Source of the DNA: Solanum dulcamara
Taxonomy: Eukaryota; Streptophyta; Magnoliopsida; Solanales; Solanaceae
Direction: 5' to 3'
Length of the DNA: 64,000 nt
NCBI RefSeq assembly: GCF_947179165.1
Contig: NC_077237.1
Location: 59,627,523-59,691,522, forward strand
The translations under genes and the position numbers were made by a program. How positions within the stretch are numbered: position 1 is the first letter of the stretch; every line of letters begins with the position of its first letter. The notes beneath the pieces are model-generated. The model ran no database searches. It saw nothing but the letters and a program-made list of their open reading frames with translations, and was not told the DNA's origin. Below, piece after piece: positions 35,846 to 47,307 of the stretch.

Positions 35846-38635
35846 TGTAATGACCTTAAGGGTCATTGTTGGAAATTTTTGTCAAATTACCATTTTACCC
35901 ATATCATTAATACCTCGAGTATTTATTTATTCAGTTTGTATGATTTAATGTGTTAAAGTCTTAATAGTTAGTGAATTGAGAAAATTCTTGAATTTTATAG
36001 AGTTAAAAGGTGAAAAAGTGGTTTTTGGAACCAATCAAAGCTACGGGTCTCGAAACAGGATTTCGTCAGTTTCATCTGCTCCGGAACGTGGAAACTGGTC
36101 TAGAGGAGTCATCAGAATAAGATTTGGAGTTGGTATGTGAATTTGAGGTCCCAGGTTAGTAAGTTTTAAATGAGTTAAGTTTGACTTTGGTCAACAAATT
36201 GAGTTCGGAGACTTGGATTGAATTTCTAATGATTCCAATGATTTCGGAGGGTAATTTTAATGCTAGAAATAGCTTTTTGTAATATTTAGACATTTTGAGG
36301 GTATTTTGGATATTTTAAGTGTCAAAACTAGTTTAGTTGTGACTTATCAGATTTCAGATCAAGGAGACCTCGAATTTGAATTCCAATAGTTCCATTGAGT
36401 TTGGAATATCGAATTTAGTAGGAGAGCATATATGGTTGTTGTGTGAGGGATTCGGAATGAATCCTGAGGGTCCATTTAGGGATTTTGCTACGTGGTGCAG
36501 TCATATTTCCATCTCTGCATTCGCGAAGGGTGACCGCGTTCGCGAAGTACGATCTTTCCGTTCTCCACATTTGCGGAGTGCTTCCATGTTTGCAAAGGAT
36601 CTTTCCAGTGAGCTCCGTGTTTGCGGAATTAAATCCGCATTTGAGAAGGGCAATTTAGGCCTGAAATAGTAAATGTCGTAAAAACCTCTATTTTTCACCA
36701 TTTTGAGGTCTTGGAGCTTGAGGAGATGATTTGAGAAGAGATTATCGAGGAAAAGTGTTGGGTAAGTGATTTTTGACCTAAAATCTTCCATTTTCGTTAA
36801 TAATTTGGTGATTTCAACTTCTAAATTTTAGTTTCAAACTCCAAAACCTCTTGTTCTTCTCTAATCCGAATTTATGGAAATTGGTGATTTCTAACTCATT
36901 TTATACTCTATTTCTATGGTCTTTTCAACCATGAGTTCCTTTTTACTAGTAGAACATAATTTTTTAATAAAATTTTAGATTTGACCCTTTTCAAAATTAA
37001 TCAACTTTTGGACTGTTTTACCCCCGATTCTGAAACCTATCAATATGGGTGTAATTGGATTCAAAGTTTGTTCATCCAGTAGATCATTCGAGTGTGGTTT
37101 CGGCAATTGAGGTAGGTTTGTCTGTCCTTCTTGGGGCTTAGTCGGGGTAATTAGTCAAATTCTATGTTGTAGACTTTGGGATAGGGGCGTAGTAGTTTGG
37201 GACTGATAATTGATATTGTGTTGCCCGTGTGGGGGCTTATATGTCTTGTGTAGCTCGTGTGGGGCCTTATGTGATATTTTATCTGTGATTGAGACTATGT
37301 ATTCTATGACTCAACTAAGTGGAACTGTGAAAAGCTTATTTGACTTGTAATACCCGTCTGAGCGGTAGAGTTGGGGGTCTGAGCATGCCTGGTTATTGAG
37401 ATATTGTTAAGAAAGGGGTGAATACTTAATTGATGTATTTCCTTCCCATTACTGTTTATTGAGGGTGAATATCATGCTTAGGTTAAGTTTTGAGAACTTT
37501 GAACCTTATACTAGATGTTGAGTTGAATATTACCTCCATGCCTTATACATTGTGATTCCATTAATCCTCATTCATACTATTATTGATCATTGGGAAGTTG
37601 AAAACTGTGAAAACCCTTTTGAGAAAGAAAATGTGACATCTTTTGTATCCTTGACCATGATATAGGTGGCAAGCAAATGAGATATTAGTATCATGAGTTC
37701 TTGGCCATGAGTTGGGTGGCAAGGTATTTGATACAGTGAGGTTGTGATGAGGTATATGGTCTACAAGACCCACATGGGTCCAGCTTGGTAGCACAGTTCG
37801 ATAGGTGTATACGACAGGTTGTGCGACAACCTTGATTCCACTGTACCATCATATCATTACATCATCATAATGCATTGCATTGCATTGATACCTATGATAT
37901 TTCTTCTATCTATTAATTGTGGTATTGAACTGTATTTATATGTTTACTTTATTTACATCATTCTATATAAATTGGCGATAACGTAACTAGAGTGGGACTT
38001 TTCTGCATGTAGATAGAAGCGTTCCTTAGCTTATTTTGTAGTTTTTGATTAATTCCTTATAATCAATTGGTTATCTGACATCTTTTTATACTTCTTTTGA
38101 GATGAGGGTCTCTTAGAAATAGCCATCCTACCTTCGTAGGAGTAAGGTCTGCGTATACTTTACCCTCTCCAGATCTCACATTGTGGGATTTCATTGGATT
38201 GTTATTGTTGTTATTGCTGTACTCAATTGGTTAAACCTACTCAGTACATATGGATTGTACTCACCCCTACTTCTGTGTCCTTTTTTGATTTAGCTAATAG
38301 TCAGGGTACCTAGTGCAGTAGTTGATTCTCACAGATTCATCATCATCAGATTAGTGGTGAGATCTTGGGATCCAGATCATTGCTAGTCCATCTTTCATTT
38401 ACAGTCTTTTCTATATTCAGAGACTTAAACTATGTATTCAAATTTAGATTTGTATTTAGATGCTCTTAAAACTTATGACACTAGGTTTTGGGGTATTTTA
38501 GTTGTTGTCTTCTATTTTGTGTTTATTTGTGGCCAACTTCCCTTTGGGAGTCTCTTATGGTTTTAATTTTTGGCTTACGCATCGGGATGGGATTTGGGAT
38601 GCATTCCATCATGACCTCGGTTTTGGATCGTGACA
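35846..38635 (+). mobile_element. Solo LTR D (2790 bp)
   Basis: It starts TGTAATGACCTTAAGGGTCA, ends TCGTGACA, and is flanked by TCTTA on both sides. There is no primer site, gag, pol or purine tract, so it is a solo LTR left by LTR-LTR recombination. It is related to E: both end with a TTTGGGAGT...CCTC...TTTTGG word order. It contains a CpG-rich block (about 36505-36660) and a SINE inserted at 38074. Confidence 0.9.
38074..38222 (+). mobile_element. SINE (TS/SolS-like 3' part) inside solo LTR D
   Basis: The body contains GTAAGGTCTGCGTATACTTT and TGTGGGATTTCATTGGATTG and ends in TTG/TTA triplets, the known 3' end of Solanaceae TS-type SINEs. It is flanked by a perfect 11-bp duplication TCAATTGGTTA (38063-38073 and 38223-38233). 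The related LTR E is empty at the same place (about 55300-55320, CTTGGTCAGTCAAACC). The body is only ~149 bp, so it is 5' truncated or a short subfamily. Confidence 0.85.
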
Positions 38636-38640
38636 TCTTA

Positions 38641-39907
38641 AAATAGTGATTATGAGTTAAGTACAACTCCATTTTCAAAATGGTTTTCACTAATGGATTC
38701 CTAATACTTTGAGGAACATTTTTATGTAAAAAATTTCAAAATTACCCTTTGTTTTCGAAATAGGGTTTTGGGTCAATTCGGCTAGGTTTCTAAAAGTGAT
38801 TATTTGGATGTCATTATGCTCGTATTCTTATTAGGAATCCATAGTCAGATAGATTTTGTTGATTCAAGATACTCGACAGAAGAGTAAGACCCAAGTTTCG
38901 AAGTAGTTTGTGCTTGAATTGAGACAAGTGAACTTCTAAACCTTCGTTAAAGCTTGTAGAATTATGTGTTTCTTGTTATGTGTGTTAGGAAGTAACGTGG
39001 TGAGTAATGGGAAATGGTTCAGGTTACTTGCTCACTTTAATTAATCTTAATAATGATGAAAAGGGGTAATAAAAATGGAAATTTGATGACTTATATCTAT
39101 GTGGTTGATGTGATGATGATCTTGATACATTAGTGGAAAAGTAATGTGATTATCTCGATATAAATTATGTGATGTGATAGTAATCATCATATTCTCGTAT
39201 TTATGTAAACATTGCCTATTTGTATTAGTTCTAGATTACTATGATTAAACTTGATTGATGATTATGTCAAAGAAAAATGGTTCCGACATTGCTGAAGGGA
39301 AATGGTTCCGGCAAAAAATGATTATGCCGAAGAAAAATAGTTCTGGTGATGCCAAAGGAAAATAGTTTTGGCAATTGATGATTATGCCTAAGGAAAATGG
39401 TTATGGTGGCTGCATGTACCATGTGAGTCCTCCATGGGTCCCGACCTACTAGTCAGCAGATGTGTATCATTAGACAGACATGCATCATTATATTAACATC
39501 TCATTGCATTGAATTGCACATCATTTGTCATTTGTGAACTTGTGTATCCCACTTGGTATTTCTGTGATCGATACACTTTATTTGGATATGACTTTTCTAA
39601 AGATAGTGTCAAGCTATTATCGACTTGATTGATACATGATATATGAACTTCTAGGTTAGGCTAATTTCTATGTAGGTTGTAGTTGAGGAGGTTCGGTTAG
39701 GATGACAGGAGTACTTGTGATCTATTTAGCTTTCCTTAGGGTTTAGTAGTCCGCTTGTTGAGTACATGCTTCTACACTTGTATAGGTTGTGAGCCCAGAC
39801 TAATGTGATTTCCTCCTATTCCTACATATATCTGAGGCTATCAGCTGGGGTTATTGAGGTAGTTGTTGGTTACATCCTTCTGGCGGTCATCTCTTTCTCT
39901 TACTATG
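38641..39907 (+). repeat. 3' LTR of A2, part 2
   Basis: It resumes the A-family LTR (compare 1545-2790), including the short tandem repeat at about 39255-39410. It ends at CTATG (39903-39907), which is duplicated at 55724-55728 after insertion E. Confidence 0.87.
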
Positions 39908-40689
39908 TATAATGTCTCAATTCTTGAGAAATTACTTTTTTGTGTTAAATAACCATTTTGCCCTTTGCCCTAGCATTTTCATGTTTTGTTTGTATTATGG
40001 GGATGGTTGGTGCGGTTCCCGATGTAATTGGGTGAAATTTTAGTAATTTTGAGACTTTGACTGGAGTTTTTAATAAGATAGTTGACTTTCATCAACATAT
40101 TTAGATTCAAGCGTCGAATGGAAATTCCATCAGTTTCGTTGCTTCATTCGGAACGTCGAGTTTGGTCTAGTTGAGTGTATTTTTTAATCGAAATTTTCCT
40201 CATTATATAAAGCAGAACGAAAGAACAAGTACAAGGAGTGGGACATGAAAAGCCTTACCTTCAAAAATAAGATGGATGAGAAGCCGGCTTTAAGGTCGGC
40301 ATACTTAGCCCTGGTACAAAGGTGCTATCTATGTACTAGAAAAGCGTTAAATCTATGAGAGGACTCCTCTCGGTACAATGCGACTAAGAAGAGAAAACAT
40401 AATTGAGGGAGGATCGATTTTCCCTAAATCCAGAATCAGCCTCACAACTCCAACACAAGGCTCAAGGTCAGTACAACTAAACCAGGAGACACACAACGGT
40501 GACCAAAATTGAAAACTAGCTTCATTTTTTATAGCCGTTGAGTGCAGCTCTAAGTATTGGGTGTTGTGTTGCTGGTATGGATTTTTGTTGATTGCATCAG
40601 GCATTTGAAGATCTGCATACAACCTGCACGACTTAAACAATTGAGAAGGCCCAATAGTTTTTGTTGAGCTAACCATCCAGCTGCACCAA

Positions 40690-41590
40690 AAGGCTTTCTA
40701 AAGCTGTTGTTGTTGGTAGATTGTGTAGCTTGATGTTGTGATTGCTGTTGCATGTTGTTGCAGCATGGTAATTGGCATGGATGGAGTGTTGATGAGCTTC
40801 CTGCATGCCAGGCTGCTGTCTCCCTTCTTTTGAAGTTCTATGGGTCTGCATAGACAAGTAACCAAAGTAACAAACACATGTGGGTGTTTATATATTGCTG
40901 CTGTTGGACTGTTGCTGCTCCAAATACATTCAGTTGCACCAAAAGACAAGTATGAAACCATATGCTGTAGCCTCTGTTTTAGGTTGTGACTCCATGGATT
41001 GTTGGAAGAAACCGCTCCAATCGTTGTTGTTCTTATACTCTGCTCAGAGAAATAACCATAGGCCATTCCACATATTGGCCCAATAGATGCCAAGATGCAG
41101 ATCAGCCCTGTAGTTTGGATTGTATTTCTGAAGCTGTTGTTGTTGGAAGTTGTTGTTGAGAGTTGTTGTATGTTGTAGGTCTGAGGTGTGAAAGTGCAAG
41201 GCTGCACTTGTTGCATCTCAGCTAATTTGCTGTAGGTGTTGTTGTTGTAGTTGTTGTTGCACTTTGGAGGAGTTCCAAGGTCAGCTGTTGTAGTTCCCCT
41301 GTAAGACTCCAATCTTCTGTAGTTCTGCATCCCAGGTATCCCATGTTGTTGGTGTAGTTCTGCACTAACAAGTAAACAAGCAAAGGTCTCCAATGGTGTT
41401 GTTACTTGCAGTGCATACAACCTGCTGCATCTCTGCAGTGTAGCTGTTGGTGTTGTGGTGTGACTTGTGGAGTAATTGTTCCTGGTGAGTAGCTCCAACT
41501 TGTTCTGCTGGAGTTCCATATTGTTGCCTTCTCTGCAATGTATCTGCTACTGTAACTCAGTTGTATTCACTGCTGCTGCTGTAATGTAAG
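40690..41590 (-). repeat. GTT/CAA-triplet-rich part of the LINE 3' region
   Basis: The plus strand is rich in GTTGTTGTT and GCTGTTG runs. The minus strand reads as a Gln/Asn/Thr-rich 273-residue frame (41519-40698) with runs such as NNNYNNNTYS. T-rich tracts ending in GCAG recur on the minus strand in this and the adjoining part. Whether it codes for protein is doubtful. Low complexity alone can keep a frame open. Confidence 0.5.
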
Positions 41591-43105
41591 ATATGCAGGT
41601 GATGTTGCTAAGATGCTTGTCCAAGAATTCCACTCTCAGCTGCTACAACTCCAATGCTATGTTCAAAGTTGCATGGTACCTGCACAAGATAGACAAACAA
41701 AAGGAACAAAGAGCTGCAGGAGTTTTATGGTGCAGAATTGATACTGCTGGTATTTCAGGAAAGAAATTGGCCTGGTTGGAGGGCTGATGTGTTTGTGAAA
41801 TCATAGTAGGGCAGGCTGATATTTCCATGTTATTGCCTTCCATTTGCCAAGATTCCCTAGATGGTATTGTGCCTGCACATAGACCATCAAGAAAGTAGAG
41901 GTATTCAACCAAGCAAAATAACCAGAAAGGGCCCTGTGAAGTCCTCTTAGTGGAGATGTTTGATTTGGTGGTTGTATCTTTGATGTCCTCTATGTAGTTG
42001 TTGTTAGTGCATGTTGATGAGTCCCTGGAGCAACCTGCAACAATACAACAAACAACCAAAGGCAAGAAATAACTTGCAACAGCAACAGCTAACACAAAGG
42101 AAAGGATCTCAAAGAGAGTTTTGGAGCCTGTTATCATTTTCAAGGTCGCTCGACTAATGTCTCCACTTATCCGTTTGAGTTGAAACTTCATGAGGTATGC
42201 ACATATAGCCTTTCTTTAGCCTTGTAAGATTTGAAGGCTTTTTGCCCAAGTTGGAGCTTCCATATAGCAAATTTCTCTCTCTTTAGGCTTAAGACAGCTG
42301 ATTGTTTCAAGGTCGCTTGCCTAACGTCTCCAATTATCCGTTTGAGCTGAAACTTCTTGGGCCTAGTCATAATAGTAATTTCTGCAATCCTGCAAATTTT
42401 GGATGCCTTGGCGCATGTTCTCATACTGCAACACACCCTGCACATCTTAGCCTCAATAAGAGCTTTGGAGACTATTATCTTTTTCCAAGTCGCTCGACTA
42501 ACGTCTCCAATTATCCTTTTGAGCTGCAACTTCATGAGGTTTGCATATATATCCTTTTCTTTAGCCATGCAAAGTTTGAAGGCTTGTTTCCCAAGTTGGA
42601 GGATCCAAATTACTAAAGTCCCTCTCTTTAGGCTTAAGGCAGCTGAATTTTTCAATGTCACTTGCCTAACGTCTCCAATTATCCGTTTGGGCTGAAACTT
42701 CATGAGGTTTGCATATATATCCTTTTATTTATCCATGCAAAGTTTGAAGTCTTGTTTCCCAAGTTGGAGGATCCAAATTACTAAAGTCCATCTCTTTAGG
42801 CTTAAGGCAGCTGAATTTTTCAATGTCGCTCGCCTAACGTCTCCAATTATCCGTTTGGGTTGAAACTTCTTGGGCCTTATCAATATAGTATTTTTTGAAA
42901 CCCTGCAAAGATTGGAGGCCTTTGTATAGGTCCATATGCTGCTGCTCACCCTGAAATTTTCCAGACCTGCAACTATCTGCATATGCAAAAGGAAAAGAAA
43001 GGAAGAGATAGCTACTCTAACCCCTAAATCTAATGGTATGGAGATTATTCTATAAAAGCAGTAAATTAGGGAGACTATCCCTTTTATAATGGTCCTGATT
43101 ATCAT
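40698..43105 (-). other. ORF3-like open frame downstream of LINE ORF2
   Basis: Frame X runs 43105-42188 with one stop at 42725-42727. There AAA-TAA-AAG stands where a sister repeat has AAA-GAA-AAG. A one-base deletion near 42205-42215, judged against a sister repeat, moves the frame to Y, which runs 42191-40698 with stops at 41643 and 41547. Repeated peptide motifs are KFQxKRIIGDVxxATLK and LSLKR. No known domain is recognised. It could be a degenerate coding region, or a non-coding tandem array that is open by chance. ORF2 ends only ~40 bases upstream of the first ATG. Confidence 0.4.
42150..42900 (-). repeat. ~168-bp tandem repeats in the LINE 3' region
   Basis: The word CCGTTTG (or CCTTTTG) within ACGTCTCCAATTATCCGTTT recurs at 42171, 42338, 42515, 42683 and 42851, giving spacings of 167, 177, 168 and 168. 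Two unit types alternate irregularly: one continues ACTTCATGAGG, the other ACTTCTTGGGCC. The 167 spacing is explained by a one-base deletion, so the underlying periods are multiples of three. Confidence 0.85.
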
Positions 43106-43146
43106 TATTTATATCAGCTAATATTACAAGGTATGAAGAAGTTCCT

Positions 43147-46100
43147 TCAAGTTGGTTGATTGATCTTCTTCATCTTAGTTCTCCTGAAGCTAGCCATGCC
43201 AGCTTTGTCCATTTTGTAGTGTCCCTTGGTCTCTCTTGGAAGCTGTTGAAAGCTGTAGTAGTGTTGTGTATAGATTTTCATGTGGCTTTCCTTTGATAGT
43301 GAATCTGCAGTGTAATTAGCTTCCCTAAAGATATGCCTGCACTGGAAAGTTTCCAGTTTGCTAACCAATTCCTGCAGTTCAGTGAGATAGGTGTGAATAT
43401 TCCATGGTGGTTTCATCTCTTGTTTGAGCCACTTGATCAGTAGCTCAGAGTCTACTTCCAGGGCTACCCTACTGTGTCCATGTTGTAGACACCATTGAAT
43501 ACCAATAAGAGCTGCTTGTACTTCAGCTTGGTTATTAGAACCAAAGCCTAGTGGAGATGCAAAGGCATATATCAGCACTCCATTATGGTCCCTAAGAATG
43601 CCCCCTGCCCCTATCTTCCCTGGATTGTTAAGGGCACTCCCATCTGTGTTTAGCTTGACCATTGTAGGCTGTGGTTTAGTCCAGCATACCTTGGTTACTC
43701 TCAAATCCTGCTGGATTTTTCCAACCATGGTAACCAAGTCTGCCCACTTACTTGGCAAATCAATATATGGATACACAGTAGATATAAGCATATATAGATC
43801 TTTGGTTACTAAGAAGATTACTCTAGTTGCATTAGACTTCTTGCCTCCATAATTGCATGCACATCTATTCTTCCATAGATTCCAACACACAAAAATAGGT
43901 ATGGCTTGCAGTACTAGCTTGTGTAGATCACTGTTGGTTTTGATTAGCCACCACCTCATTAAAAGGTTTTTTAATGGTGTGGTGTTGTGTTGAAGTCCCT
44001 ATGATCCTGAGAAGTGCTTCCATATGTGTTGTGCAAAGTAACCTGATACAAAGATATGGTCTATATCATCAAGACCTGCTCTATAACAACAAAAGCATAC
44101 AGCAGGATCCTGTCCAAAGGCTACTATTCTGTCATTTGTGGGGAGTTTAAGTCTGAAAGCACTCCAAAGCAGAAAAGAGGCCTTGAAAGGAATACTATTG
44201 TGCCATATGTTGTTATTAGTGAGTGATCTTGTCTTTTTCTTCCTTACCAACTCCCATGCTGATGAACAAGTGAAATTACCATGAGAGTTAGGCTTCCAGA
44301 TGGCTTGATCCTGCATATTTGGAATATAGCTAATGGGAGTGCTGAGAATTTTGCACACCAGCTGAGGGGGTGCATGTTTCCTTACTTCCTCTGCCTTCCA
44401 TCCTCCATTCTCTATTAGTTTAGAGATAGTAGTGTTATTCAATCTAGGGAGACTTTCATTGTGGTAAGCTAATGGACCTACCCCTAACCAATCATCCCAC
44501 CACAAGCTGCTTGTTCCAGACTTGATTCTCCATTGTATATGAGGATCAATATCTTTTTTATTGATCATCATGTGCTTCCACATGAGGGACTGTCCTGTGG
44601 CCCACTTTGTTATGACTAGATGAGCCCTTTGGCAGTAATTCGCTTTAAGGAATTCCCCCCACAGTGTCTTCTTTGATCTGAAAGTCCACCACTGTTTATA
44701 TTGGAAGGATAAGCACACATCCTCTAATTTTTTAACACCTATACCACCCTCCTCATAAGGATAACTGAGAGTATCCCAAGAGGCCCAGTGATATTTTCTT
44801 CTTTCAGTATCCCATCCCCAAAAGAAGTCAGTAATTAGTCTTTTGATCTGACTCATGGTGGTCTTGGTAGGACTGATAGCTGACAACAGGTGTATAGGAA
44901 TGGATTACAGCACTGATTTTACCAAGGTGACTCTACCTCCATAGCTTAACATTTTAGTCTGCCATCCCCTGATCCTGCTTAGAACCTTAGAAACCATACT
45001 AGAGAAATATATGATCCTTTGTCTTCCTATATATAGGGGACAGCCTAGGTAAGTGATTGGGCCATGAGTGCATTTGTATCCTATGATCATGCTGACCCTT
45101 TCCACCACACTAGAGGGAGTATTCAGTGGCATCATGGTTTGACTCTTATCTTTATTGATAAGTTGTCCAGAAATAGCTTCATACAGTTTAAGAGTTTTGG
45201 TAATCAGTGTAAGTGAGAAGTTGCTGGTAGATGTGAAAATGATCACATCATCTGCAAAGCTCAAGTGATTTACTTGAGGACCTCTTCTTTCCATCTGGAA
45301 TCCTGTATATAAATAATGGTGCTGAAGATTGTTGAGAAGTCTAGACAGAACTTCAGCTGCAATGATGAATAAAGTAGGGGATATGGGGTCTCCTTGCTTG
45401 AGTCCTCTTGTAGAGTGGAAAAAGCCATGCCTTGCACCATTAATGATGACTGAGTACCAATTGTTTGACATAATCCTCCAAACCATATCAATCAACACTT
45501 CTCCAAACCCCATTTTCCTCATGACCATACAAATGAATGACCAAGAGACCCTATCATAGGCCTTGTCCATATCCAGCTTTATCACCACATTATCCCCAGC
45601 CTTTGGTCTCTTAATATTGTGGATGATTTCTTGAGCTAACATTATGTTCTCAGAAATACTCCTACCTTTAACAAATCCAGATTGATTATCTGAGATTAGC
45701 TGAGGCAGTATTGGAGCAATTCTGAGGCTTATCAGCTTAGAAATGATCTTGTTAGTGAAGTTGCTGAGAGAAATAGGCCTGTATTTTGAGAGGCTGTTAG
45801 GATGCTCATTCTTAGGAAGTAGAGCCAAGCATGCATGAGAAATAAACTTGGGAATACCATGTCCATTGAAGAAATACTGGACTAATCTCAGTAGGTCTTC
45901 ACAGATGATATCCCAGCATGAATGAAAGAATTTCCCATTCATTCCATCTGGTCCAGCAACTGATGTAGGGCTCATAGAAAATACAACTTTCTTCAGCTCA
46001 TCCATAATAGGTAAGAATTGCAGGCTCTTATTCTGTTCCTCTGTAACCATCTTTGGAATGTATTTAAGAACATCTTCCCTGATCAGTCTCTCTTCTCCAG

Positions 46101-47307
46101 TGAATATTTTTTCAAAGTGTGATGTGGCTGCTCTTGCAATATTGTCTTCACCTTGAATAGTATTGCCCTGTTCATCACTAATTTGATGGATGAATAACTT
46201 TCTTCTTCTTCCTCTGATAATAGCATGAAAATAGCTGGTATTGGCATCTCCATCTTTGAACCAATGAAGTTGAGTTTTCTGCTTTAAGATAGCCTTCTCC
46301 ATCTTCAGATATCTGATGTACTGAGCATTGATCTGATATAGCTTGGACCTGTTCTCTTCAGTATTGTCACTGATTATTTTCTCTTCGGCTTGTCTCACCT
46401 GCTCTTCATATTCTTTTACTGAAGCAAAGATGTCCCTAAACTCATTTCTTGACCACTTACTAAGAGTATTAGAAACTCTTTTCAGCTTTTGTTGGAAGAT
46501 TCTCATTGGATTTCCTTCCACAGGATTATCCCAACATGCTTTTACAGTGCTAATGAAATTAACATTGTCTGTCCAGCAGTTTAAAAATTTGAAATACTTG
46601 ATAACATTACCTTGTTTTGCCATGCTTTCCAGCAGTAGAGGACAGTGGTCAGATCCTGTGGAGGCCAAGTGATTGACAATTGTTACAGGCATGACTTCTA
46701 ACCAAGAGTCATTAACCATGGCCCTATCAAGTCTTTTCCAAATTCTAGCATCTTTGTCCCTATAGTTGCACCAGGTGAACTTCTGCCCACAGAACCCCAG
46801 ATCAGTGAGTCCACATGCTTCTATCACACTAATAAACTCAAGGCTCTTGTTCATATTATATGGCTGGCCCCCCATCTTTTCTTCAACATCTGTAATAACA
46901 TTGAAATCTCCAATGGTGCACCAAGGCATCTCCTTACTGGAGAACTGCAACATCTTGTTCCATAAGTCTCTTCTCATGTAATCCTTGCACTTTGTATAGA
47001 CAAAGGTAATGAGGTAGCTGTTAGGACAGGCCACATGAGTGATCTCACAAGTGATCTGCTGCTCATCCTGGTCCATAATGTTGCAAACAATGTCTTTGTT
47101 CCAGAATAACCAGATTTTGCTATTGGAGTTGGACATAACATTATCCATACCTAGCTGAATTCTGTGGAATTGAATTTGAGATTTGTTGGAGAAAGGTTCC
47201 AGCACTGCAATCATAGAGAGCTTGTGGTAGTCTTTCAACCTTTGAAGTCTGTCTAAGGCACCTTGAGTATCAATACTCCTTGCATTCCAACAAAGTGTAC
47301 TAATCAT
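43147..47307 (-). pseudogene. LINE ORF2: endonuclease, reverse transcriptase, zinc-binding domain, RNase H
   Basis: There are about 1387 codons with two in-frame stops (TAA at 44905-44907, TAG at 43999-44001). Both read as Gln codons changed by C-to-T. The N-terminal endonuclease has LCWNARSI, GDFNVI and a SDHCPLLLE end. Reverse transcriptase has KYRPISLSNF, GFVKGRSISENI, LDMDKAYDRVSW, LKQGDPISP and LSFADDVIIF (about 45246-45262). A zf-RVT-like part holds CFCCYRAGLDDIDHIF. RNase H has LNTDGSALNNPGKIGAGG, NNQAEVQAAL, EVDSELL and NYTADSLSK, so its catalytic Asp/Glu set looks intact. The start ATG overlaps the ORF1 stop as ATGA. No frameshift was found. An inserted retrotransposon on the opposite strand to its LTR host, it is probably silent. 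Confidence 0.92.

Noticed and set aside
42302..42695. Two plus-strand ORFs over 100 residues
   Set aside because: They are antisense to the LINE 3' tandem repeats; the minus-strand frame is longer and shows the coherent repeat peptide.
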